Origin: Morella rubra
Lineage: Eukaryota > Streptophyta > Magnoliopsida > Fagales > Myricaceae
NCBI GenBank assembly: GCA_003952965.2
Contig: CM025851.1
Coordinates: forward strand, 21,060,730 to 21,124,729
DNA: 64,000 bases
Reading direction: 5' to 3'
Part shown: positions 12,210 to 24,280 of the stretch, in pieces
Layout: the number at the start of each line of letters is the position of its first letter
How positions within the stretch are numbered: the stretch's first letter is position 1
The notes under the pieces: generated by a model
Seen by the model: only the letters and a program-made list of their open reading frames with translations
What the model was told of the DNA's origin: nothing
Databases searched by the model: none
Program-made: the position numbers and the translations under genes

Positions 12210-15200
12210 TTATTCTGGAGGAATGTCTAATCTGGACTGGGTGTCTGCTTCATTGATGCTTTGCTCTACTATTGGTAGCCCACCAAGGCATTCATCCTCT
12301 TGGACGATGTCAGTTGTATTTGCCACCTCTTCATCCTCATCTATCCTCATATCTAGCATAGCAGGAAAATATCCTCTTGGATTAGCAGTTTGCACCACAT
12401 GCCAATCACCACTTGATGAGTGTTTGGTCTCTTTCAAGTAGAAAACTTGTACAGCCTGGCTAGCCAAAATAAACGGATCGTGTTGGTACCAAGTCCTGGC
12501 CATATTGACTATTGTGAAGTGCTTCTCATGAACAATTCCTATCTTCTTACCTTTACCTCTAGTGTCAAACCAATCACATTTGAACAAAAAAGCGCCATGA
12601 CCTCCAAGGTATCTCATTTTGATGATATCCACAAGAACACCATACCATTCCAGATCATGCTGAGTAGTGTGGGAACCAATGATTGCAACACCACTATTTT
12701 GAGTATGTCTGAAACGATCAAAGAACTTAGTGTGGAATCTTGCACCATTCATCACACAGCCAGCGTATGAATCAATTCGCCTATCAAGCCCACATGCCAA
12801 GCAATATAACTGTTCAGGTATGGTGTCACCTCCACTACGTAGTTCTTTTATCTAGATATGATTCATGACATGGTTAATATGCTCTATACCAAAGGATGTA
12901 CGATAAAGTAGAATATATTAAACAACAAGCATATACGAGATACGTACACAACATTTGAACCAATCAGGGAATTCTATTTCGTGCCTTGCTTCGACATTCA
13001 CATTGGACTCCATTCTGATGATGTTCAAGTGTTCTCTACAAGAAGGCATATGTCAAAAAAAAAATCTGATTTGTACTAAATCAATACGTAAAAGTCTTAC
13101 ATAATCGACAACATAAACCACTTACTCAATGTATGGTGAAATCTCATTGCAATTGTTGAGAATGTACCACCGAGCTTTAAGAAACATTGGGTCTTCCACG
13201 TGTTTGATGGTCGGCTTGCCTAAAGGATGCAACATTTGTGAGAAAACCTTGATTCCTTCAGAGGAGTCTTCTTCAATATTTATAGTGTTACGATTGTCAT
13301 CTTCAGGGTGGTTGTCAATCTCATCCAGATACTATAAACAATATGACAAGCATTCAAGGTTGATATAAGCCTCCGCTATTGATCCCTCCGCACGAGATCT
13401 ATTTTTCAAAAATCGCTTCAGCATACCCATGTATCTTTTCACCAGGATACATCCAATGACCTTGCACGAGACCAGCAAGTAGAACCTTGCACGGCAAATG
13501 GACAACCAAGTGTACCATTATTGTAAAAAAAAGACGGAGGAAAAATGGTTTCTAGCTTGCACAAGATAGTTACAATGTCTGTTTGCAACTTTTCCACGAC
13601 GTCCACAGTCACTGTTTTCACACACAATACTCTGAAGAAAGAGCACAACTCAATGATAGTTGTACTAACTTTCTTTGGTAAAAAACCACGGATAGCCATC
13701 GATAATAATCATTGCATTAGTATATGGCAGTCATGACTATTCAAACCAGTTAATTTCAAGTCGTGGAGGTCAACGCACCTTGATATGTTGGAGGCGAACC
13801 CATCCGAGAATTTTACAGATTTTAGCCAGTTACAAAATGAGACTTTCTCAGGCTTTAACAGTGTGAAGGAAGCAGCAGGCATGAATGAACCTCCATTAGG
13901 AGCTGGAACTAGGTGAAGGTCCTGGCGTACACGCATTGCCATCAAATCCATCCTCGATTCCGTTGTATCTTTGGTTTTACCAGGAACACTCAACAAAGTC
14001 CCAATTAGATTATCACATATATTCTTTTTGATGTGCATTACATCCAAACAATGTCGAAGCTTAATTGATTTCCAATAAGGTAGACTAAAAAAAAATACTC
14101 TTTTTGGTCCAATTTAGTTCATAATCTAAACGCTTCCTTTTCCTCGACGATGTCTGCTTTCCAAATTGAACGTCTCTTACAATTTTTATCTGATCAAACA
14201 CAGATTCTCCATCCAAAAATGGAGGGGGCTCCCGGAAATCAGTGGTTCCATCGAAGCAAGCCCTCTGCTTCCTCATTTTAGAGTCTGCAGGTAGGAAACG
14301 TCTATGCCCCATGCAACAAAACTTTTTCCCGTTATATAACCACCTACTGTCAGTGTGCCCATTGCAGCATGGGCAGGCCAATTTTCCCTTTGTACTCTAA
14401 CCAGATAAGTTTCCATATGCAGGAAAATCATTGATTGTCCACATTAAGGCAGCATGCAGTTTGAAGGTTTCATCTTTCGATGCATCGTACGTAAGTACGC
14501 CATTCTCCCACAAGTCTTTCAGATCATCAATTAGAGGTTGGAGGTAGACGTCAATGTCATTTCTGAGGGCCCTGGGTCCCGGTATAATTAAGAACATCAT
14601 AAAGAATGAGGCATTCATGCATTTCCATGGAGGCAAATTGTATGGCAGAAGGAAAACTAGCCATGTTCTATGGGAGACACTTATGTTAGAAAATGGGTTG
14701 AAACCATCACTTACCAATCCAAGATGAATGTTATGACTGTCCTGAGCAAACCACGTGTGCTCTCGATCAAAGTCTTTCCAAACTTCACCATCCGAAGGGT
14801 GTTGCAATACCCGTTCCTTGGGTTGTTGCCTCTCATGGTGCCATCTCATGTCATCTGCCGTAGCCTTGAACATAAATAGATTTTTAAGCCTAGGCTTGAG
14901 CAGGAAGTATGCGAGCACCTTTTGGGGTATTTTGTTTCCCCTAGCATTATTGTTAGCCCACCTAGGCTCACCACATGTCGGGCACTTCTCCATGTCTGCA
15001 TTTTCCTTCCAAAATAGGAAGCAGTCGTTTTTACACGCTTCAATTATCTTATAATTGAACCCCAACCCCCGGAGCAAAGTTCTTGCTTCATAAACAGATT
15101 TGGGTAGAGAGTTCCCATCTGGAAGTAATTGTTTCAAAAAAGTAAGCCACCGATTCACAGACTTGTTACTCCAATTATAGCGTATTTTGTAATGCAATAA

Positions 15201-16954
15201 ACTAACTGTGAACAATAACTGAGAGAAACTACAGCCTGCATAAACTGGGCGGTGAGCATCATCCCAAAGTTTCTCGAATGAATGGGGGTTACATTCAGAA
15301 TCGTTCTTTCCACTAGCAAGGTGGGAGTTTGTGCCATCAAGAGGGTCATCCATGTAATTACTCATCATAACATCATTCAGCATGTCTTCAAAACGATCTC
15401 CACCATCGTCCGCTATGTGTTCTTCATTCATATTGTCTTCTTCACTATCGTAAAAATCACGGACCAAATCACAGTTCACTGTAGCTTTCTCCCCATGAAA
15501 AACCCATGTTTGGTAGTTTGTATCGAATCCTTTAATCCATATGTGGTCTTCTTGTGAGTCCAAGGATTAAGGCAACGCAAGAGGGGGAGGTGAATTGAGT
15601 TTCCAAACTTTTTCACTTTTAACCCCAAAACCGTGTTTGTAAAGTAAACTCTAATTTAGCAAAAGTATATAGATGCGATAATAAAATAAGTGCTAAATGT
15701 AAAGAGTAGGGATAGAGAAGCAAACACATAATTTTTAGGTGGTTCGGCAAACCCGCCTACATCCACCCCTCAAGCTCCTTTACCGAGCCTTGAGGTTTTT
15801 TCACTATCTTCCAAATAGTGTACACTCTAGCTTTTGGGTGCTAGAGAACCTTACAAGTGCTTTCCCGGGCTCAACACTCAAACCCCAAGTGATTTTCGAG
15901 CTCACCACTCACAACCCAACCAAGCTTGAGATATATCCTCTCTAAGCTTCTTTTTTAGTGAACAACCTCACTAAAGGAATCACTTCTTTTGGATAGGAAG
16001 ATTACAAGAATAAACTCTCTCAAAGAGTGGATATGAAATGAAAAACTCTATCTCTTGATTCACACAAAGACAAGGATATGAAAGTGTGTTTTGTGTGAAT
16101 GATATGAGAAATATAGAATATGAAGGTTTGGAATATTTCTCAAGTATAGAAATGATATGTGGTCGTTGTGTATTTATTTTGGACGTTATGAAGGTGTATT
16201 TATAGGCCACATATGAAAACTAGCCGTTTATAGCCGTTGGGGGTCGATTTGACAATTTTACCGTTGTACCGGTCGACCGCTTCAACTAGCCGTTGCTCAA
16301 CGGTCATAAAATTTGAATGCTGTCAAATTTTGTCTCATCATCCGCTTCATATAGCGGTCGACCGCTATAAATCATTTTCATAGACCGCTACAATTAAAAA
16401 GTCATTTTTGACATTTTTGAAATCCCGCTTCAAAAACCAACTTCCCAAAAGTATAACCAAGGCTTGGGAGTTTATATAGGGATGATTTGAAAACATTTAA
16501 AGCGCATTTTGGTTGTCAAACATGTGATAAGAAGATTATGCACGGTTTGAAAAATATGCAAGTGTGTGATTCAAATCCTTGTCAAAAGTGAAACTAAGAG
16601 TTACAAGGTTATACCCTATGGTCTTGAATCTTCACTTTTGAGCTCCTTGCATCTTCTTGATCTTCAATCTTCTTGTCTTTAGCTCTTTGATAAAAATTTC
16701 TTTGTCTTTGAAGATGTCCATTTTGTAAACTTAATCCATTTGTTGAAATCATCAAAATCTTGATTGTGCACAAAAGCCAACACTTCTACCTTATCTAACG
16801 ATCTGAATACCCTGTTGTTGCACATATAGCATGGGCACTTAACTCTTCCAATTCTGTCCATAACAGTTTTCGCATTTTCCATGAATTGTTTCATTCCATC
16901 TTTATATGCTTGTGAATTAAATCTATTGGTTTCATGTATCCATGACTTGTCCAT
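12210..16954 (-). pseudogene. CACTA transposase gene (TNP2-like), broken
   Basis: It starts at 16954 (MDKSWIHETNRFNSQAYKDG) with a transposase-associated domain whose CPCYMCNNRVFRSLDKVE is cut by a solo LTR and resumes as DHIWIKGFDTNYQTWVFHGE. Next comes the Transposase_21 core (FEKLWDDAHRPVYAGCSF, KCPTCGEPRWANNNARGN), then CPCCNGH, MDVMHIKKNICDNLIGTLL and the DUF4218 part (YLDEIDNHPEDDNRNT). A DUF4216 domain (HDLEWYGVLVDIIKMRYLGG, FKCDWFDTRGKGKKIGIVHE) ends at the stop at 12210. Besides the LTR there are at least four lesions. A TGG-to-TAG change replaces Trp of the LSGWSTKGK motif at 14397. There is a frameshift in the T-run near 14090 and a CGA-to-TGA change near 13712. A frameshift lies near the A-run at about 13525. 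TNP2 proteins bind and cut the CACTA termini; this copy cannot. Confidence 0.88.
15553..16782 (-). mobile_element. Solo LTR (family A) inside the CACTA transposase gene
   Basis: A 1,230-bp insertion has TG...CA ends (minus strand begins TGTTGGCTTTTGTGCAC and ends GACTCACA). It is flanked by a 5-bp target-site duplication, CTTCT at 15548-15552 and 16783-16787. It carries the GGTGGTTCGGC / CTACATCCACC block found in many plant Copia LTRs and a TATA-like stretch mid-way. A second copy of the same family lies at 35560-36776. No internal region remains, so it is a solo LTR. The divergence between the copies suggests a moderately old insertion, younger than the CACTA copy it interrupts. Confidence 0.88.
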
Positions 16955-17974
16955 TATTATCCTATAAAAGAATCTGTAACAGAATACAACTCTACAAATT
17001 AAATATGATTGCTCAAAGCATGTCCACCAGCAGTATTAAGCAAAAATGTGTATGCAATAACAAATATGAATATCCACAAATTTATGAATACCCCTTTTAC
17101 TACTATGTACTATTTATTATTGTTATTGTCTCCAAAATTGGATTATTATCCTTTATAATTCTTTATCTAATGATTATTGTCCTTTACAATTCTTTATTTG
17201 AATTGCATAATACAAGTATTGCCGGCAACATCCAACCTAAACAGATGATTCATTTTCTTTTTCTTTTTTTTTTTTTTTCCTTTTCATGGTTCCTGCGTGA
17301 TGAAGCCAATCCAAAGGTGATTTCTGAGGCATACTATGATGAGGCTAAAGTTAAAAATTCTAACCCCTTCAAATGGATTTTAATGACAGTTTAGAAGTTT
17401 AGAAGGCTTAGATGATGTGGCTTAACTTCTCATTAAAGTGTATTTTACCGACTGCTATCTTTTAACAGTTTCCTGAGCCAACTTAGCATTAGTATGTATC
17501 CATTTCCCATTGGAATGCTTGAGGTGAGTAGCTTTCTAGCACTAGGACATCAAACAAATTATGTGTATCACAACAGAAAGTCTTGACTTATCAAAAGATA
17601 AAATAAAATAAAAGCAAGTGAGTCATGTGGCGATATACTCAATCTTAACTTAGGTGCTAGTGGGAAGTTTGGAAAAAATATGGAGTAATGACTCATTTCT
17701 TTTGGTTGTTGCTTAAAATCTGTCTAAACAATGGTAGGATGAACTTACAGCTTAGAACCTTATCTGTGAGAAATGAAACAGAGGTGTTGGATTCTGTTTA
17801 CTAGGAGAGATTTTGATCATTGCATGCTGATAGATTCACTATCGCTGCATGATGATATATTCGCAGCACATTTCTCAGAATATTGAAGAAGTCATGATTC
17901 ATACTTTTAAGTGCATTTTTTAGAATTTTGGATGATGGAATGGAAACAAAATGGAGAAACTTATTTAGTTCCAA

Positions 17975-18166
17975 ATGTCATATACTGCAAGGACAATTAC
18001 AAAGAACAGAAAGCAGAAGACTTATGGAAAAGCCTATGCAATTGGTAGACACATATCAATGTCTGTTAATAAAGTGCGAAGGGTAATTGATCAGATTCGT
18101 GGACGTTCCTATGAGGAATCACTCATGATACTAGAGCTCATGCCTTACCGAGCATGTGATCCCATT
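17975..18166 (+). pseudogene. rpl22: Plastid-type ribosomal protein L22 fragment
   Basis: The frame reads [20 protein letters not shown] then [20 protein letters not shown] and [20 protein letters not shown]. It matches the conserved core of chloroplast ribosomal protein L22, which binds 23S rRNA in the large plastid ribosomal subunit. After about 18166 the similarity stops (plastid L22 normally continues with a VYSAAANAS-type end) and a TGA follows at 18188. Just upstream is TTATTTAG, an acceptor-like site. It could be an exon of a nuclear rpl22 transferred from the plastid, as is known in several rosid lineages, or a piece of nuclear plastid DNA. It lies opposite in strand to the CACTA genes, between the transposase start and the element's terminus, and looks like a non-functional captured fragment. 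Confidence 0.7.
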
Positions 18167-18599
18167 CATATACAAGAAATTTATAGTTGATCAGAGCAGT
18201 TTCTTACAATGATGTTGATAATTGAAAAACAAGCAAAAATCAGAACTTATTATTATGTGTAAGAATCCCAGAGAATTTCCTTACCAGGCTCTTTTCACAA
18301 TTGAAGGTCGGCCTTTTCTGTCTTTGGTCTGTCGATGATAATTACCAGCCCAAATGGTAGAAGGAATTGATAGAGTAGCCTTTAACAACAGCACGTACGA
18401 CAGAAATTATTGGAAGTGTGTAAGAAGGGGATAAATATGAGGGAGCCAGAACAGATTGGGTTCGAGAAATTGGGAAAACCCCAATTTTGATTAGGTCTGT
18501 AACTTGAGACCACGACAACGGATTCGGAGGCAAACTGAATAAATAATTTGACATCCACCCATGAAGAAGAATCTACCGTAAAAATTCAAATACAGCCAC

Positions 18600-18907
18600 G
18601 AAGGTCTTAGCAGAAAATGAGTTGGACATTTAAGGGTTAAACGGCGACGCGATGTGGTGCCACTGAATCACAAAAAATTCGCTGCAGTGAGAACTGTATA
18701 TAGCGACGGCTGAATTTGAGGGAATTTGTATGAAATTCCGTCACAGAAGACATAAAAACTGAATATGGCCATGACACTGTGAATTTGGTGGCTTTCATAC
18801 CCCTTTGTCGACTACAGGATTTCAACGGTGGATAATGATGGTCTGTTTCTACGAGGAAGAAGTTGTCCCCTACAATTTCGTGGCCTATGAGTGTATTTGT
18901 TGTAGTG
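18600..18907 (-). repeat. CACTA terminus with subterminal region
   Basis: The minus strand starts at 18907 with CACTACAACAAATACACTC. A GC-richer stretch follows with several ACGG/CGTC-containing motifs typical of CACTA subterminal repeats. ACA follows directly outside the terminus and could be the 3-bp target-site duplication, but its partner was not found. Confidence 0.75.
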
Positions 18908-20340
18908 ACATAACATAAATGAACATTACAATAATACAAGCTCAGTATGGTAACATGAGCCTCAAAAGAGTATACAATCAGTTACTAAGTAAGCAACAAA
19001 ACCCAACAAACAGCTCATGCTGCTAACATAAGCCTCAAAGGAATACACAGCCCAGTACTATATAAGTCAGTAACCAAAATTTTAAGAAAAAGACACCAGC
19101 TGATGACCAATACAGCCTTATAGCCCCTCATCTGGACCTCTGAAGCTTTTATCTCCACCTCAATCTTTAGTTGATGTTGTGCAGTCATAGCCACCATGGA
19201 CTCATTTTGCTGTCAGAATTCTCTCTGAATTGATTCTCAAGAAGATTGTTCGCCAAACATCTACCTATGCATCGCTCAAAGTTACTGAATAACCCTTCGT
19301 CCATATGTGCACATCTTAGAATCTCTCCATATAAAATAATTACAATAACCACCATCCCACAATTAATTAAACAAGTTCATTAAACCTAACTAAAATAGAC
19401 TCAACCTACAAATTAATAAATATTAGCAACCAATTAAGGATGGGCAAATCCACCACTGAATTAGTTACTCAATTTCATTTATTGGATAAACATGACTTGA
19501 ATTGCAAGTCATATGTAATTTGAAAAAACAATACCCATTCCACAGAAAATGAACAATCTCTACTATTCGAGACCTACTTCTTCCATAAATCCGACATCTA
19601 ACATCCATTTCTAATGAAAGGGACTTCGGCCAGCTTGTGGGAGGAGAGGGAAAGAAATTCACCGAATGAGGAGGGAAGAGAGAAAAGAAAGAACTTAGTT
19701 GAAATATCAAAGAAATCACAGAGAGGCAGTTTGGTCATATCAAGTGGGTGTAGAGCACGGGGATGCTCGTGGTGTAAATTCCGTCTATTTTGATGCCTGA
19801 TTTGGACGGAAGGAAGGGGAGGCATTGATGATGTTCAAAAGATAATTAAGACGTAAATCACCATTTTAAAAGTCGAGGGGACTAGATTAATTTTGCCCGT
19901 TAATTATGACATTTTTCCATATTTTTTCCTTTCACTTTTCGTAGTCGACCAATTGTATTTATGGACAGTTAGTCCCGTACCACATGAGAATAGTGAGTAA
20001 GAAGGCGGTATCTAAATTCTAAACCATGCTACCGTGGGGCCACCTGGTGGCTCCCTGACATGTGGCTTTCAACAACCCCCACTTTGAGAAACTCAACAAA
20101 TTAAGGATGTCACGTTTTTTTTTTTTTGAAACGAAAGTAGATTAATTAGTGTCCGCAGAGTTTTGTCTTCAAGAGAGAGATGAAAGCCCCACCTTCCCCT
20201 GGCGGCCTCTCTGGTCGAAGTTGAAGTTGGACTTTGAAGTCGAACACCCATTCTCAATCAATGTTGAATTTAAGTCGGTTCAATTCCTCTCAACTGTATC
20301 CACATCTGGTTGGTGGTAACATTTACTATTCTCGACCCAC
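18908..20340. other. Intergenic region upstream of the KCS10 gene
   Basis: No gene recognised. About 19015-19260 on the minus strand could be a decayed coiled-coil coding fragment (MVAMTAQHQLKIEVEIKASE) resembling CACTA accessory proteins, but the evidence is thin. 19450-19840 has a purine-rich stretch without clear function. Confidence 0.4.
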
Positions 20341-20351
20341 CAACCTACTTA

Positions 20352-20378
20352 ATAAATTATATCTATATATATATATTA
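20352..20378 (+). promoter_or_regulatory. Possible TATA region of the KCS10 gene
   Basis: A run of alternating TA (TATATCTATATATATATATT) lies about 60-80 bases before the ATG at 20434, where a core promoter would be expected. It is only a positional inference. Confidence 0.4.
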
Positions 20379-20433
20379 CCCTTACCCCCTCATCCCTTCT
20401 CAACCGTTCAAATCAATAACAATCCCAATTACC

Positions 20434-23400
20434 ATGGCCAATGAGAGAGATCTCTTATCGACAGAGATTGTCAACCGTGGGATCGAGTCTTCCGGACCCA
20501 ACGCCGGTTCTCAGACGTTCTCTGTCAGGGTCCGGAGACGGCTGCCTGACTTCCTTCAGTCCGTTAACCTCAAGTACGTGAAATTGGGCTATCACTATCT
20601 CATAAACCATGGCATATACTTGGCTACCATACCGGTGCTGGTGCTTGTGTTTAGTGCCGAGGTGGGAAGTCTCAGTAGGGAAGAACTTTGGCGGAAGCTC
20701 TGGGAAGATGCACGCTACGACCTCGCAACTGTGCTTGGCTTCTTCGGCGTGTTTGTTTTCACACTCTCGGTCTACTTCATGTCTCGGCCGCGCTCCATAT
20801 ACCTTATCGATTTTGCGTGTTTCAAGCCTCAGGATGATCTCAAGGTAACAATTATCTTCTTATTTACCGCGTTCACGCGAAAACTTACTTTTCTTCCTAA
20901 GCAAAATTTACTTTGATCTAATCCTTCCCAAGGAACGGTGGTCTCACCGAGATTTTCGCTTCCTCGCAGGTGTCCAAGGAGCAGTTCATTGAGCACGCCC
21001 GAAAATCGGGCAAGTTTGACGAGGCAAGCCTGGAATTCCAGAAGAGAATTCTGCAGTCATCGGGTATAGGGGACGAAACCTACATCCCAAAATCAGTGAT
21101 CATGTCCCCTGAAAACTGCGCAACCATGAAAGAAGGTCGCTCTGAGGCCTCAATGGTGATGTTTGGGGCCCTTGACGAGCTGTTCGAGAAAACCCGGCTG
21201 CGTCCCAAGGACGTAGGAGTCCTAGTGGTTAACTGCAGCATCTTCAACCCCACACCCTCGCTCTCGGCCATGATTATAAACCACTACAAGATGAGGGGCA
21301 ACATATTGAGCTACAACCTTGGCGGGATGGGCTGCAGTGCCGGGATCATAGCGGTGGACTTGGCAAGGGACATGCTTGAATCCAACCCCAACAACTGCGC
21401 TGTGGTGGTGAGCACTGAGATAGTGGGGTACAACTGGTACCAGGGTCAGGACAGGTCCATGCTCATCCCCAACTGTTTCTTCCGCATGGGATGCTCCGCC
21501 GTACTCCTCTCCAATCGTCGCCGCGACTACCACCGCGCCAAGTACCGCCTTGAACACATCGTCCGCACCCATAAAGGCGCCGACGACCGCAGCTTCAGGT
21601 TCGCTTCGCTTTCTTTAAACTACAACTCTGTCCTAATTCTTTTAGCTAGGCGTTAGTTCTTTTCTGTGCCTGCTACTGTGGGAGAATAAAGATCCTCTCA
21701 ATATTTAAAATATATTAACAATTCTCATATAAAATAAATATTCAATTAATCAAACTAATAGCTCATAAAAAAAATAGAACTACTAAATATTTATGGAAAC
21801 CAAGAAATCTAAGAACGATAATTGAGTTACTCTAGGGAGTAGTCATTGGAAACGGAAATTTAAAATTCATTGACTGAATTTTATGAAATTTTAGAAATAT
21901 GTTTGAATAATCTAAATTGACAAATTACCATCATGCGTGTAATATTATACATCAACCTTAATAAAAATTACAATTGTAACAATAAATTAAATTAATAAAA
22001 ATCATATATTATATCATAAAAATATTAATTTTTCTTTGAAAACCGACTGACACATGAAATGGATGGAGAGAACTCAGAGAAGGACCTCTTAAAAAAGAGT
22101 GCGAGAATCTTGCCAGAACCAAACGGGAATTGTAATTTGTCTAGTTGCGTACGCTAGCTACCGTCAGACTCATCAACAAGCCCGCGGCCCATACCCGAGG
22201 CATAGAAAGTAATAGAAAAAGCAGCACGTGTGCATAAGAATTATTATTATTATTTATCTTTTTTATTTTGTTTTTGTTTCTGATCTCTTTCTCCCGGATT
22301 TTGTTTTGGGTGCTTTCTTTCTCGCATCCTTATCACTGGCATCAATTAGGGTATAATAAATAAAGTAACGAAGAAAGATGACCAGGATATGAACGTTATT
22401 AGATCAGTCATTGGACGGCAATTAGGCATATACTCAATGCAGGCTAGAAAGTGATACCCGAATCTGGATTCTGGATGCTAGCTATTGCGTGGTCCATGGA
22501 CTAAGCATGGAGCTAGCAGCGCTAATGATCCCTGTGCTCGGGTACACGTTATAAATGTGGGTTAGGAAATAGAAACCGCTCTAACTACCCCCACTTAGTG
22601 AGGCCTTCAAAGTACAGTCGCATCACATGGCATAAGGAGGCCGACATCTTTGTTGTGCTTCTGCCATTTGCTGTAAGTGCGACGTAGCAATTAATTCGTT
22701 ATTGTGGGGCTAGCTAGCCTTTGTGTATGCCAGTGATATTGCACGGGAATATATATTTGTCATTTGGTCTTTCTTGATGAGTAAAGTTATGGGGGATTCT
22801 TCATTCAATACGAAATAAGAGTGTTAGTTCTGGCTTATATATGTCCTCTATTGCACGCCTAACCATCGTAGAATGAAACAGGAGCGTTTACCAGGAGGAA
22901 GATGAGCAGCGGTTCAAGGGGCTAAAGATCAGCAAAGACTTGATAGAGATTGGTGGTGATGCTCTTAAAACCAACATCACCACGCTTGGACCTTTGGTTC
23001 TTCCCTTTTCGGAGCAGCTCCTCTTCTTTGGGACATTGGTTTGGAGGCACTTATTTGGTGGTAATTCTGGGCCGGGTCTTCACCCTTCATCAGCACCTTC
23101 CAAGAAACCGTACATTCCGGACTATAAGCTCGCATTCGAGCACTTCTGCGTGCATGCAGCCAGTAAGACAGTGCTGGACGAGCTACAGAGGAACCTGGAG
23201 CTAAGTGAGAAGAACGTGGAAGCCTCTAGGATGACACTGCACCGTTTTGGGAACACGTCCAGTAGCAGTATATGGTACGAGTTGGCATATCTGGAAGCCA
23301 AAGAGAGAGTGAAGAAGGGTGACCGGGTTTGGCAACTCGCCTTTGGGTCGGGCTTCAAGTGCAACAGTGCCGTTTGGAGGTCCATGCGCCGCGTTAAGAA

Positions 23401-23461
23401 GCCTACTAGGAATCCGTGGCTCGATTGCATTGACACGTACCCCGTGGCCCGCTCCCCCTAG
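20434..23461 (+). CDS. KCS10: 3-ketoacyl-CoA synthase 10 (FIDDLEHEAD type)
   Basis: Three exons (20434-20844, 20970-21598, 22882-23461) join in phase to give 539 residues. The N-terminus [20 protein letters not shown] and [20 protein letters not shown] are diagnostic of KCS10/FIDDLEHEAD. Two membrane segments lie near residues 57-77 and 97-116, as in ER-bound KCS enzymes. The catalytic triad is present: Cys259 in [10 protein letters not shown], His438 in HFCVHAASK, Asn471 in [14 protein letters not shown] replaces the HAGGR of most KCS paralogues and is itself a KCS10 trait. The enzyme condenses malonyl-CoA with long-chain acyl-CoA as the first step of very-long-chain fatty acid elongation. 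In Arabidopsis it keeps the epidermal surface from fusing. The serine-rich linker before [12 protein letters not shown] is shorter than the Arabidopsis one (total about 550 residues there). The gene looks intact; intron 2 is 1.28 kb with no recognised insertion. Confidence 0.96.
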
Positions 23462-24228
23462 AGTACTCAAGGCAGGCAGGCCGGCCGGCCATTAGCTTGG
23501 GCTTGACTTGACAAGGATTATGTTAATTCAAGATTAGTAGTTCATTCCTGGTTTGTTTTCCTTTTTTTCTTTTCTCGAAACGGTCCAATAACTATTTGGC
23601 ATAAGACGTTTCATTGTGATATGGAGTACAACTACTATTTGATTTGTCGAACAACAGACGTTGCGTATATGTTACGAGACCTTGATCATCTCATTTCACA
23701 CATTTGCCATGCACCCTCTTCTTTCCATCTTTTTTCTCTTTTCTGAGACGACTTCTTTCTTTTTTCACGATCTTAATTTTTCTGTTTTTAAATCGCATGC
23801 CTTTGGGCTTTCGAAACCAAACGGATACGTATGGCAATCGAAAACTGACCAATGTTGTTGGATTCGGTCGTCGGCATTGACGCAAATCATGATCACTCAT
23901 CAATGAATTTGGTGTGGAGCTGACAAACATGCGAAATCACGTTGGCGATATTAAGAGCTAGCACACTTTTGGTTGCCAACCTATCATTCATCAAATAAGT
24001 TTTCCCAACTTTCCTGCAAAATTTGGATGTAATTAGCGTAAACTTGAGCGGTTGGAGACGTAAAGGAAAAGCAGTAGGGGTTGGACAAAGAATTAAACTT
24101 GAGCCATATCTTTCTCTGTACTCAACAAATTCAATCCACACAAAAAGCACCTCAACAAACTCAGTCCGCAGTACCAAAAGCACCTCAGAATTACCTCCTT
24201 AACTTCAGTACCTTATAATAATCTTTGC
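23462..24228. other. Spacer between KCS10 and the inhibitor-like gene
   Basis: The first 100-200 bases are probably the KCS10 3' UTR. No other feature recognised. Confidence 0.5.
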
Positions 24229-24236
24229 ATAAATAT
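24229..24236 (+). promoter_or_regulatory. TATA-like box of the inhibitor-like gene
   Basis: CATAAATA lies 45 bases before the ATG at 24281, leaving a very short leader if used. Positional inference only. Confidence 0.35.
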
Positions 24237-24280
24237 GGTTTTGAGGCACATCCTCATCTTGCTACCAAACCAGCATCATA

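Larger units (their letters stand above)
9300..18907 (-). mobile_element. CACTA (En/Spm, CMC) DNA transposon with nested insertion
   Basis: The element runs right to left. The right terminus ends at 18907, where the minus strand begins CACTACAACAAATACACTC, a typical CACTA end. Leftward come a broken transposase gene (12210-16954) and a second, tnpA-type gene (9405-11397), the usual En/Spm order. A solo LTR sits in the first coding exon. A plastid-type L22 fragment lies between the transposase start and the right terminus. The left terminus was not found, so the start coordinate is approximate, and it remains inference that the 18907 end belongs to this element. With its transposase gene broken, this copy probably depends on others for movement. 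Confidence 0.75.

Noticed and set aside
12420-12770. Plus-strand frame of 116 codons
   Set aside because: It is antisense to the DUF4216 domain of the CACTA transposase gene, which has clear family motifs.
16679-16782. End of the CACTA first exon frame (LAFVHNQDFDDFNKWIKF) as part of the transposase
   Set aside because: The same sequence forms the start of the family-A solo LTR at 35560, and the 5-bp duplication shows that it is inserted LTR sequence.
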